A DNA stretch of 64,000 bases from Desulfovibrio desulfuricans DSM 642 (GTDB taxonomy: Bacteria > Desulfobacterota > Desulfovibrionia > Desulfovibrionales > Desulfovibrionaceae). Location: positions 496,001 through 560,000 of the forward strand of contig NZ_ATUZ01000011.1 of NCBI RefSeq assembly GCF_000420465.1, in the 5' to 3' direction. Position 1 is the first letter of the stretch, and every line of letters starts with the position of its first letter. Under the pieces are notes generated by a model. The model was not told the origin of the DNA and ran no database searches. It saw only the letters and a program-made list of their open reading frames with translations. Of this stretch, positions 44,621 to 52,845 are shown one piece after another. The translations under genes were made by a program, and so were the position numbers.

Positions 44621-45781
44621 ATGAATTGGGACTGGGACAAACTTCAGGAAAAAAGACAGAAGCAGGGTTCTAACCCTCCGCCCCGACCTCCTCAGGATCT
44701 GGATTCTGACGATATGGGGCAGGAGGAAGAAACCCCTCGTGCCAGGCGCACCCCTTTTAACAATGGCCGTGGCCCCGGTGGTGAAAACCCTTTTTCCAAG
44801 ATAGCCCGAATGCGTTTTCCCAACGGGAGGGCGGCTGGCCTTGTGGGTTTTGCCATTGTGGTTCTGTGGCTTCTTTCGGGTATTTATATTGTTAATCCCG
44901 ATGAACAGGGCGTTGTTCTGCGCTTTGGCATGTATGACCGTACCGAAGGGCCCGGCCCGCACTACGCGTGGCCTGTCCCATTTGAATCAGTATACAAGCC
45001 GCAGGTGACGCAGGTTTTGCGCAGCGAGGTGGGCTTCCGCTCCGTTGGGCAGGCGGCCACCTTCCAGCAGGGGCAGTTGCGCACTATTCCGGAGGAAGCC
45101 TCCATGCTCACGGGCGATGAAAACATCGTCAACGTGCAGTTCAGTGTGCAATACAAGATCAGCGACCCTGTGGACTACCTTTTTAACGTTACCGCGCCCG
45201 CAGCGCTGGTGCGCAATGCCGCAGAGGCGGCCATGCGCGAGGTCATCGGCAACAGCCAGATCGACTCTGCCATTACCGATGGCAAGCTGAAAATTCAGAG
45301 CGAAGCCACCCAGTTGCTGCAAACCGTGCTTGACCGTTATGGCGCAGGCATACAGGTGCTGGCCGTGCAGTTGCAGGATGTGCACCCCCCGCACGAAGTT
45401 ATTGACGCGTTCAAAGATGTGGCTAGCGCCCGTGAGGACAAAAGCCGCATTATCAACGAGGCCGAGGCCTACCGCAACGAGTTGCTGCCCAAGGCCAGGG
45501 GCCAGGCTGCCGCAATGGGCAACGAGGCCGCTGCCTACAGTGCAACGCGCGTGCGCAACGCCGAGGGCGATGCCTCCCGCTTTGACGCCCTGCGCATCGA
45601 GCACGACAAGGCCCCCAAGGTCACGGAACAGCGTCTCTATTTTGAAGCCGTAGAAGACATCCTTTCCAACGCGAACGAAAAGGTGCTTATGGACAATCCG
45701 GCTGCTGGCCGCGCGCTGCCCTATCTCACCTTGCCTGGTCTCGGCGCTCCTGCTTCGCCCAAGACGCTGGAGAAGAAATAA
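44621..45781 (+). CDS. hflK: FtsH protease modulator HflK
   Basis: A 386-residue inner-membrane protein. A charged, Pro/Gly-rich N-terminal tail is followed by one helix at about residues 67-88 (LVGFAIVVLWLLSGIYIV). The SPFH/band-7 domain comes next (VNPDEQGVVLRFGMYDRTEGPGPHYAWPVPFESVYK) and a coiled coil (ARGQAAAMGNEAAAYSATRVRNAEGDASRF). With HflC it forms a cage around FtsH. The stop overlaps the hflC start by one base (TAATG). All expected domains are present. Confidence 0.95.
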   Translation: MNWDWDKLQEKRQKQGSNPPPRPPQDLDSDDMGQEEETPRARRTPFNNGRGPGGENPFSKIARMRFPNGRAAGLVGFAIVVLWLLSGIYIVNPDEQGVVLRFGMYDRTEGPGPHYAWPVPFESVYKPQVTQVLRSEVGFRSVGQAATFQQGQLRTIPEEASMLTGDENIVNVQFSVQYKISDPVDYLFNVTAPAALVRNAAEAAMREVIGNSQIDSAITDGKLKIQSEATQLLQTVLDRYGAGIQVLAVQLQDVHPPHEVIDAFKDVASAREDKSRIINEAEAYRNELLPKARGQAAAMGNEAAAYSATRVRNAEGDASRFDALRIEHDKAPKVTEQRLYFEAVEDILSNANEKVLMDNPAAGRALPYLTLPGLGAPASPKTLEKK

Positions 45782-46629
45782 TGAGTAAAAATCCTCTGGT
45801 GCTGATTATTGTTGCTCTGGTACTGCTTGTCGTTGTTACCCAGGGATTCTTTACCGTTCACCAGACCCAGAAGGCGCTGGTTTTGCAGCTGGGCGAACCA
45901 CTTTCGCGCGTGTACGGGCCTGGTCTGCATTTTAAAATTCCTTTTATCCAGAACGTGGTCTATTTCGATGCCCGGGTTCTGGACTATGAAGCGCGCTCCC
46001 GAGAGGCCTTTACCGTAGATAAAAAGGCCATTGTTCTTGATAACTATGCGCGCTGGAAGATCATTGATCCCCTGCAGTTTTACCGTACCATGCGTTCCAT
46101 TCCCGGTGCGCAGGCGCGGTTGGACGATGTCGTCTATTCACAACTGCGGGCACTTGTGGGTGCGTACACCCTTACAGAGGTCGTGTCCTCCCACAGGGCG
46201 GCCATCATGAAGGAAGTGACCAACAAGGTTTCCGACCTCATGCATGGCTACGGAGTCGAGGTGCTGGATGTGCGCATCAAGCGTACAGACCTGCCACCTG
46301 AAAACCAGCGTGCGATTTTTGGACGCATGCGGGCCGAACGTGAACGGCAGGCAAAGCAGTACCGTTCGGAAGGTGAAGAGGAGTCGACGCGTATTCGTTC
46401 CGATGCCGACCGCCAGCGCGCGGTCATTGTGGCAGAGGCGGCGCGCGCCGCGCAGATAGAACGAGGACAGGGCGATGCCACGGCTGCTGCGGTTTACGCC
46501 CAGGCCTATAACAAGGCCCCTCAGTTCTATGCGTACCAACGCTGGCTTGACGCCATGCGTAAATCACTAAAAGAGAACAGCAAGCTGGTGCTTTCCAACG
46601 AAACGCCACTGCTCAATCAGCAACATTGA
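45781..46629 (+). CDS. hflC: FtsH protease modulator HflC
   Basis: A 282-residue membrane-anchored SPFH protein. The N-terminal helix VLIIVALVLLVVVTQGFFTV is followed by VHQTQKALVLQLGEPL and VYGPGLHFKIPFIQNVVYFDARVLD. The coiled-coil part FGRMRAERERQAKQYRSEGEEESTRIRSDADRQRAVIVAEA is the conserved HflC segment. It is partner and co-operon member of hflK. In E. coli hflX sits beside them, but here hflX is 13 kb away. Confidence 0.95.
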   Translation: MSKNPLVLIIVALVLLVVVTQGFFTVHQTQKALVLQLGEPLSRVYGPGLHFKIPFIQNVVYFDARVLDYEARSREAFTVDKKAIVLDNYARWKIIDPLQFYRTMRSIPGAQARLDDVVYSQLRALVGAYTLTEVVSSHRAAIMKEVTNKVSDLMHGYGVEVLDVRIKRTDLPPENQRAIFGRMRAERERQAKQYRSEGEEESTRIRSDADRQRAVIVAEAARAAQIERGQGDATAAAVYAQAYNKAPQFYAYQRWLDAMRKSLKENSKLVLSNETPLLNQQH

Positions 46630-46662
46630 TGCGTGGTTTTCCACGCCAGGAGTCAAAGAGTT

Positions 46663-47354
46663 ATGCCCGGTTTTGCAGAGATATATGAACGCATCAAGTT
46701 GGCCACCAACAGCCGTACACAGGTTGAGCTGGCCGAGGTTCTGGACATCCGCCAGTCCAGTATTTCCGATGCGAAACGGCGCAATTCCGTGCCCGGTGAC
46801 TGGTTCATGAAGCTTTTCGAGAAGTTTGGGTTGAACCCTGACTGGCTCAAGCAGGGTGTAGGCCCCATGTACTTGCGCACCGAGCAGGGCTATGTGCCTG
46901 AAGACGCACCGGCCTCACTTGCCGAGACAGCTGCCCACTATGGCGATGCCATGGCCCGTGGCGGCATCCATTCCGTGTACGACGCCAAGTGCGTCTATAC
47001 TGATGATGCCCCCGTCCTGCCCTGGCTCTGGCGGGCAAGATATCGCTGCCGCTTTCACTCACCCGTGACGGCCTTCAGGTGCTGCGGGTGCGCGGCGCCA
47101 ACATGGCCCCCCTTATCTCGGAAGGGGCGCATGTGGGTGTGGATACAATGGATACGGATGTGGTGTCTGGCCGCATCTATGCCATTTTTGCTCCCAATGA
47201 GGGCGTTGTGCTGCGCAGGGTGTTTTTGAACAGCACCCAGGATGGCTATGTGCTGCGCTCCGAGGCTGCAAGCTTCCCCGAAACCCAGTTGGCTGCGGGC
47301 CTGCTTGCCAAGCGCATGCTTGGCCGCGTGGCGTGGGTGTTGCAGGAAGTGTAG
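46663..47354 (+). pseudogene. Frameshifted CI/S24-type transcriptional regulator
   Basis: The first part (46663 to about 47013) encodes a CI-repressor-like helix-turn-helix (RTQVELAEVLDIRQSSISDAKRRNSVPGDW). The second part continues one frame over (GKISLPLSLTRDGLQVLRVRGANMAPLISEGAHVGVD) as an S24/LexA-like domain ending WVLQEV at 47354. Adding one C in the five-C run at 47009-47013 would join them. The catalytic Ser of the family is Asn here (GANMAPL instead of GxSM), and the lysine position reads LRRV, so self-cleavage is absent even if the frame were whole. It could be a real lesion or a sequencing error. Confidence 0.75.
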
Positions 47355-47358
47355 AAAA

Positions 47359-48768
47359 ATGATGCTGCAACCGGCTTTTGCCGTTCATTCGTTTTGCCGA
47401 AGAGCCTGGTCGGTCTGTGGTCTTGCGGGCTGTCTGCTGTTGTGCGCCTGTAGCGGCGCACAGACAGCGGCCTCACGCGGTGGGGACGGTATTACATCGT
47501 ATGATTTGCCGTCCTCTCCTGCTGCAAGCCAGCCTTCCTGCAGCACGACTGGGGCACCCCCCGCCGCTTCGCCAAATACGGGGCAGGGCTATGCGACCCC
47601 CAATTATTCCGGCGGATATGCGGGCGGCAGCAACAGTGCGGGCACTACGGCGGCCCCAAGCTATGGCGAGCCGCAAAGCCAGGCTCCAGGCTATGCCGCT
47701 CCAGCTCCAACATATGCGTCCACGCCTGGGCCAGTGTATACCCCGTCATATCAGCAAAGCCAGCCGCAACCCGCGGCAGGCTCCGCTGCCATAGCTCCCG
47801 CATGGCGGCCCCTGGCTGATCGGCTTGCAGCTGACGGGCTTTCTGGCCCACGGGTGGACGCCCTGCTGGCTACGCTCAGCGCCACGCCCACGCAGTCGCC
47901 CATGGGCAGAAAAATGCGTGAGCTGTATAACCGCAAATTTTTCCCCAAGCCGCCTTCCACCGCGCCTGCGGCCCTGTATTACAAGGGTGTGCTGACCGAT
48001 GCCAATGTGCAGTTGTGCCGGCAGTTTGTGGCGCAGAACAAGCGCGCCTTTAATCAGGCCGAGGCACGTTTTGGCGTGCCTTCATCCATAGCTGTATCAC
48101 TGCTGTTTGTGGAAACCCGCCTTGGCAAGGTGCTGGCTGACGTGCCGGAAAACGCCTTTTATACGCTTGCCAGCATGTCGGTAACGCGTCAGCCCTCTGA
48201 TATCCCTGACTGGCTGCCGCGCATGCCCGGCTATCAGGAGCATCTCGACTGGTTTGCCGACATCATGCCCAAACGGGCGGATTGGGCCTACAAGGAAGTC
48301 AAGGCCCTGGTGGAGCATATGCTGCGCGATAATCTCGATCCGCACCACCTGCCGAGTTCCATCTACGGAGCGGTAGGCCTGTGCCAGTTCATGCCCTCCA
48401 ATATTGCCACGTACGGCGCGGACGGCGATGGCGACGGCAAGGTTGACCTGTTCACCATCCCCGATGCTGTGGCAAGTCTTTCCAACTATCTGGGCAAGCA
48501 TGGCTGGAAGCCCGGCCTGCCGCGCACAAGGCAGCATCAGATACTCATGGCCTACAATCATGCCGCTATCTATGCCAACACCATTCTGGCCCTGTCAGAC
48601 ATGATCAACGGCGCGCCTTCGCCAGAGACATCGGCCAAGCCCGCCCCGGCCACAACGGGCAAGCCTGCTCCGGCAAAAACCGGTAAGGCCGTTCCGGCCA
48701 AGGCTGCCAAACCTGCTGCGGCCAAACCGGCGAGCAAGGCCCCCAAGCCGGCTAAGCCCGCAAACTGA
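47359..48768 (+). CDS. Lytic murein transglycosylase lipoprotein (MltB-like)
   Basis: A 469-residue lipoprotein. The N-terminus has a lipobox-like LAGC (VCGLAGCLLLCACSG). A Ser/Pro/Ala/Gly/Tyr/Gln-rich linker of about 120 residues follows. The catalytic domain has the catalytic Glu252 in LLFVETRLGKV, and YGAVGLCQFMPSNIATYGADGDGDGKVDLFTIPDAVASLSNYL, typical of the SLT 2/MltB family. It cleaves peptidoglycan with anhydro-muramic acid products. The C-terminal 40 residues are a repetitive Lys/Pro/Ala tail (GKPAPAKTGK), an unusual addition that may bind the cell wall or nucleic acid. The start at 47359 has AGGA upstream. Confidence 0.88.
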   Translation: MMLQPAFAVHSFCRRAWSVCGLAGCLLLCACSGAQTAASRGGDGITSYDLPSSPAASQPSCSTTGAPPAASPNTGQGYATPNYSGGYAGGSNSAGTTAAPSYGEPQSQAPGYAAPAPTYASTPGPVYTPSYQQSQPQPAAGSAAIAPAWRPLADRLAADGLSGPRVDALLATLSATPTQSPMGRKMRELYNRKFFPKPPSTAPAALYYKGVLTDANVQLCRQFVAQNKRAFNQAEARFGVPSSIAVSLLFVETRLGKVLADVPENAFYTLASMSVTRQPSDIPDWLPRMPGYQEHLDWFADIMPKRADWAYKEVKALVEHMLRDNLDPHHLPSSIYGAVGLCQFMPSNIATYGADGDGDGKVDLFTIPDAVASLSNYLGKHGWKPGLPRTRQHQILMAYNHAAIYANTILALSDMINGAPSPETSAKPAPATTGKPAPAKTGKAVPAKAAKPAAAKPASKAPKPAKPAN

Positions 48769-48787
48769 CGGTTTTAATTATTCATAC

Positions 48788-48823
48788 AACATCCCGCTGT
48801 CCCTTGGTCAGCGGGATGTTTTT
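48788..48823 (+). terminator. Rho-independent terminator
   Basis: AACATCCCGCT/AGCGGGATGTT followed by TTT and G, 20 bases past the transglycosylase stop. Confidence 0.88.
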
Positions 48824-48977
48824 GTTTGCGCGGGCAAAACACGCGCGGTCAGGCATGAATGATCGGCAGTGCTCTGTGCCGGAAAGCCATGGATGGAATC
48901 CGGGTTGTATCTGCCGCTGACTGAAGGCCATCAGGGGCAATCTTGCCATCCCTTTATTGCGGTGGCATACTTTGAGG

Positions 48978-49640
48978 ATGAACACCAATTACGGCGCGCA
49001 GCCCCCGCTGAAAGAAAGCAACCGGCCTCTGGCCGACCTGCCTCCCTTGCCATCGCTTTGCAGCGCGGGCGCTCTGCGACCCGTACCCAGTGAAGCCGCA
49101 TGCCTGGCCCTGTGGGACAAATACGGCATGCTGCCGAACATTCGGCGGCATTCTTTGCTGGTGGCGCATGTGGCAGCCATGCTGGCCCAGCGGGCGGCAG
49201 ACAGGGGCTTTGCCGTGTGCGTTCCCGAGGTTCGCGCTGGCGGCCTTTTGCACGACATTGCCAAGACCTACTGCGTTAAGCATGGCGGCAGCCATGCGCA
49301 GGTAGGCGCAGCCTGGACCGTGGCTGAAACGGGTAACTATGCCATTGCGCAGGGCGTGATGATGCACGTGTGGTGGCCGTGGGCCTTGCCCCAGGGGCCG
49401 GGAATCTGTTCGCTGCCTTTTTTTGTGATCTATGCCGACAAGCGCATCAGGCACGATGCCTGCGTAACGCTTGAAGAACGCTATGAAGACCTGCTTGAGC
49501 GCTATGGCCGTACAGAGGCTGCGCGCGAGGGCATTGGCGTTGCCTACAGACAGGGAAAAAATATTGAAAGCGCCCTTGAGGCGCAGCTGGGATGGGCCTT
49601 ACATGAAAATTCTTTTGATTGCGGGCGGGTGGTCCACTGA
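48978..49640 (+). CDS. HD-domain phosphohydrolase
   Basis: A protein of about 220 residues with the HD fold: NIRRHSLLVAHVAAML supplies the first His, GGLLHDIAKTYC the His-Asp pair, and IAQGVMMHVWWPW a further His. It is in the HDIG-like group of predicted nucleotide or cyclic-nucleotide hydrolases; the substrate is unknown. The ATG at 48978 has GAGG directly adjacent, so the start is uncertain (TTG at 48957 is the alternative). Its 3' end overlaps ddl by 38 bases, giving strong coupling. Confidence 0.85.
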   Translation: MNTNYGAQPPLKESNRPLADLPPLPSLCSAGALRPVPSEAACLALWDKYGMLPNIRRHSLLVAHVAAMLAQRAADRGFAVCVPEVRAGGLLHDIAKTYCVKHGGSHAQVGAAWTVAETGNYAIAQGVMMHVWWPWALPQGPGICSLPFFVIYADKRIRHDACVTLEERYEDLLERYGRTEAAREGIGVAYRQGKNIESALEAQLGWALHENSFDCGRVVH

Positions 49641-50517
49641 GCGCGAAGTTTCGCTCAACGGCGCGCGCGCCATGCAGGAGGCGCTTGCGCAACGCGGCCA
49701 TTCGGTAACGTTTTTTGACCTGCTTTCAGGCTTTGACTGCCTGCTTGAGACTGCAGCCGCGCACGATTTTGCCCTCATCAACCTGCACGGCGCGCCCGGC
49801 GAGGATGGCCTTGTGCAGGCCATGCTTGAGCGGGTGGGCTGCCCATACCAGGGTTCCGGCCCTGCGGGTTCTTTTCTGGCGCTCAACAAAAGTGCTGCCA
49901 AGCAGATATTTCGGCAGGCGGGCCTGCCCACGGCAGACTGGGAATTTTTGCCTTGCGCCCCCGAGGCAGGCTGGCAGCCGCGCTTGCTCTATCCGCTCTT
50001 TGTCAAAAGCAATACGGGCGGGTCTTCGCTGCGCATGGGCCGCGCCAGCAACCGGGCCGAGCTTGACGCAGTGCTGGCATCCATTTTTGCCGCTGGCGAC
50101 GAGGTCATCATGGAACCTGTGCTCGCAGGGCGGGAAGTGACCTGCGGCATTCTGGGCGAGGAAGCCCTGCCGCCCATTCTTATTGAGCCTGTGGCTGGCG
50201 ATTTTTTTGACTATGAAAGCAAGTACGCCAAGGACGGAGCGCGCGAGATATGCCCCGCGCCCATCAGCGAAGCGCTGACCGCCCGCGTGCAGGAGCTTGC
50301 TCTTGCGGCCCACAAGGCTCTTGGCCTGAGCGGCTACAGCCGGGCCGATTTTATTCTTGGCCCGGACGACAGCCTGACCATTCTTGAGGTAAACACCCTG
50401 CCGGGCATGACGGCCACCAGCCTTGTGCCGCGCGAGGCCCGTACTGTCGGGTTGGATTTCGGCCAGCTGCTTGAGCGGCTTATAGAACTGGGCATGGCCG
50501 GGCAGGCTCGCGGCTGA
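49603..50517 (+). CDS. ddl: D-alanine--D-alanine ligase
   Basis: Joins two D-Ala with ATP for peptidoglycan precursor synthesis in the cytoplasm. The 304-residue length is normal. ATP-grasp hallmarks are present: GGWSTEREVSLNGARA at the N-terminus, INLHGAPGEDGLVQAML, the PLFVKSNTGGSSLRM loop, and YSRADFILGPDDSLTILEVNTLPGMTATSL for the metal site. The ATG at 49603 fits the conserved KILLIAGG start; the longer frame from 49471 lies inside the HD gene. Confidence 0.95.
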   Translation: MKILLIAGGWSTEREVSLNGARAMQEALAQRGHSVTFFDLLSGFDCLLETAAAHDFALINLHGAPGEDGLVQAMLERVGCPYQGSGPAGSFLALNKSAAKQIFRQAGLPTADWEFLPCAPEAGWQPRLLYPLFVKSNTGGSSLRMGRASNRAELDAVLASIFAAGDEVIMEPVLAGREVTCGILGEEALPPILIEPVAGDFFDYESKYAKDGAREICPAPISEALTARVQELALAAHKALGLSGYSRADFILGPDDSLTILEVNTLPGMTATSLVPREARTVGLDFGQLLERLIELGMAGQARG

Positions 50518-50556
50518 CAGCCTGGATTGCCGATGTCGGAGGGCAAGGGAGTTTCA

Positions 50557-51378
50557 ATGTCTGAAGCGTTGTCCCATCCAGCCGGTTTGGGTGACCAGCT
50601 GCATAAACGCCATGCGCGTTTTGTGCCCATTGATTTGGGCACATGGCCAAGACGCCAGTACTTTGACTACTATTTCAATAAAATAAAGTGCCGCTATTCC
50701 ATTACGGCGCAGGTGGACATAACCGGCTTGATGCAGGCGCGCGAGGGACGCAGGTTTTTTCCCTGCCTGCTTTATCTGCTCATGGCCGCTGTCAACGGAG
50801 AGCCGACGCCAGCAGAGAACTGCTCCGACACACCGGCGGCGAAGGACGAACACAGCCGGTGCAGCGTGCAGATGCCTTTGCCATTGCCGGAAGGCGGCTG
50901 GCCGGGCAAGGACGTGAGCCGTACCTTTCGCCTGTCGATGGACGCGGAGGGCAATCTTGGCTGGTGGACGTTCTGCAACCCGGTTTATACGCTGTTTCAT
51001 CAGAGCGATTGCAGCTTTTCTGATGTATGGAGCGAATGGACTGCGGATTTTTCCACATTTTATTCCCGCGTGCTTGAAGACATGGCACGTTATGGCGGCG
51101 CAACCGGGGTAACGGCACGCCCGGACAAACCCGGCAACTTTTGTTCCATATCCTCGTTGCCCTGGCTTTCATTTACTTCTTTTGCACAGGATACGTACGC
51201 CGAATCCCGCATGCTTTTTCCTCTGCTGCGCTCAGGCAAACACTATGAGCAGAGCGGCAGAACGCTGCTGCCGCTGTCTGTCTGCGTACACCATGCCGTG
51301 GCTGACGGGTATCACACCTCGTGGCTGTTTTGCCGCGTGCAACAGCTCGCGAACGCGGCCAGGCTCTGGCTGCGCTGA
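50557..51378 (+). CDS. Chloramphenicol acetyltransferase-like protein with insertion
   Basis: A 273-residue protein of the CAT family, longer than the usual 215-220. It starts FVPIDLGTWPRRQYFDYYFNKIKCRYSITAQVDIT, as CATs do. The catalytic histidine motif HHAVADGYH is near the C-terminus. An extra segment of about 40 residues at 81-119 (Glu/Pro/Ser/Cys-rich) interrupts the usual VN to RxF region. Resistance is possible but unproven; many relatives acetylate other substrates. The ATG at 50557 has GGGAG 5 nt upstream. It follows ddl by 39 bases. Confidence 0.82.
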   Translation: MSEALSHPAGLGDQLHKRHARFVPIDLGTWPRRQYFDYYFNKIKCRYSITAQVDITGLMQAREGRRFFPCLLYLLMAAVNGEPTPAENCSDTPAAKDEHSRCSVQMPLPLPEGGWPGKDVSRTFRLSMDAEGNLGWWTFCNPVYTLFHQSDCSFSDVWSEWTADFSTFYSRVLEDMARYGGATGVTARPDKPGNFCSISSLPWLSFTSFAQDTYAESRMLFPLLRSGKHYEQSGRTLLPLSVCVHHAVADGYHTSWLFCRVQQLANAARLWLR

Positions 51379-51485
51379 GCGGCTGGCACTGCCACGACTC
51401 CGCTTTGGGCCAGCCCCTTTGCGGAATTTTTGTCACCAGCCGCCTCTGGCTCAGTGATAAACCACTTTTTTATCCGGTTGGGTTC

Positions 51486-52403
51486 ATGACGCACAGCAAA
51501 ACTCTGACAGGGCATTTGGCGGCGCTGTTCTGCATTATTGTGTGGGGCACTACATTTATTTCCACAAAGGTTCTGTTGCGGGCTTTTACGCCCGTGGAAA
51601 TTCTTTTTTTCCGTTTTTTGCTGGGTTATGCGGCCTTGTGGATTGCCTGCCCGCGCTTGCTGCGCATTACGGACAAACGGCAGGAAGTGCTGTTCGCCCT
51701 TGCCGGGTTGTGCGGTGTGACATTGTATTTTCTGCTTGAAAATATTGCTCTTACCTACACGTTTGCTTCAAATGTAGGCGTGATTGTTGCCATATCGCCC
51801 TTTTTTGCGGGTTTGCTGGCCTTCTGGCTGCTGCGGGCCGAGCGTCCGGGGCTGAATTTCTTTTTGGGCTTTGTGGCTGCCATGCTAGGCATCGGCCTCA
51901 TCAGCTTTAGCGGCAGCACGCAACTGCGTCTCAATCCCCTGGGGGACATACTTGCCGTGCTGGCCGGGCTTTCCTGGGCCGGGTATTCAATTTTGACGCG
52001 CAAGCTCATGGCCTTTGGCTATAACAGCCTGCTGGTCACAAGGCGCTGTTTTTTCTATGGCCTGTTGTTCATGCTGCCTTGCCTGCCGTTCATGGAATTC
52101 CATCTGGGGCTGGAGCGGCTGGAAAATCCGGTCAACAGCATCAACCTGCTGTTTCTGGGGCTTGGGGCGTCCGCCCTGTGTTTTGTGGCCTGGACGTTTG
52201 CCATACAGCGGCTTGGTGCTGTCAAAAGCTGCGTGTATATCTACCTTATTCCCGTTGTCACGGTGATTACTGCGGTTCTGGTGCTGCATGAGCAGATTAC
52301 CGGGATGGCTGCGCTCGGAACAGCCCTGACGCTGGTTGGATTGGGCATTTCTGAAATGCGCAATTTCAGCCTGATGAAAAAGGCGGAGCAACTGAGCAAG
52401 TGA
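51486..52403 (+). CDS. EamA-family (DMT) transporter
   Basis: A 305-residue inner-membrane protein with ten predicted helices in two EamA repeats. The first begins HLAALFCIIVWGTTFISTKVLLRAFTPVEILFFRFLLGY, the second near GDILAVLAGLSWAGYSILTRKLM. Metabolite or drug export is the usual role; the substrate is unknown. The ATG at 51486 is inside a longer open frame from 51321, which overlaps the CAT-like gene and lacks a membrane start. The ribosome site is weak. Confidence 0.88.
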   Translation: MTHSKTLTGHLAALFCIIVWGTTFISTKVLLRAFTPVEILFFRFLLGYAALWIACPRLLRITDKRQEVLFALAGLCGVTLYFLLENIALTYTFASNVGVIVAISPFFAGLLAFWLLRAERPGLNFFLGFVAAMLGIGLISFSGSTQLRLNPLGDILAVLAGLSWAGYSILTRKLMAFGYNSLLVTRRCFFYGLLFMLPCLPFMEFHLGLERLENPVNSINLLFLGLGASALCFVAWTFAIQRLGAVKSCVYIYLIPVVTVITAVLVLHEQITGMAALGTALTLVGLGISEMRNFSLMKKAEQLSK

Positions 52404-52457
52404 CAGGAGGGCGTTATCGCGCCTCTTTGACTGACAGGCCTGGTAGCTTTCTTATGC

Positions 52458-52489
52458 GTGGGGGTACGGTCGCCGTATTCCCACTTTTT
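52458..52489 (+). terminator. Rho-independent terminator of the EamA gene
   Basis: GTGGGGGTACGG-tcg-CCGTATTCCCAC, a 12-bp stem with two G-U pairs, followed by five T. Confidence 0.75.
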
Positions 52490-52845
52490 GTTGCAGCATG
52501 CGGCAGATGACGCATGCAACTTGCTGGAGAATTGTGGACGCTATATGCATTTTCCCCAAAAGGTGCGGAATTAAAGCTGGTCAAGCGTGAATATTCTGAC
52601 AGGGTAAAGCCAGGCTGTTTGAGTGTGGATATCGCAGTAGATTAAAACGGGAGTTGCGGAATGACAAAAAGTCGCATATCACAACAGCCCGGCCTATTCT
52701 CATAGCGGTGATATACATTGCTATGGTGGTGAGATGCTGCTCGTAATAGCCGGGACATGCCTTGCGGTGGCATGTGCGCGGGATGTGGCGTCTTATTGCA
52801 AATTTTCTTCAACTCACCAAATATTTTAAGAAAACTAGAGTGTAT
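52490..52845 (+). other. Intergenic region upstream of the alanine symporter
   Basis: About 355 bases with no supported gene. It contains an imperfect inverted repeat near 52489-52520 (TTGCAGCATGCG with CGCATGCAA) and a repeated GGTGATAT/GGTGGTGAGATG stretch near 52710-52735. No confident promoter was identified. Confidence 0.4.
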
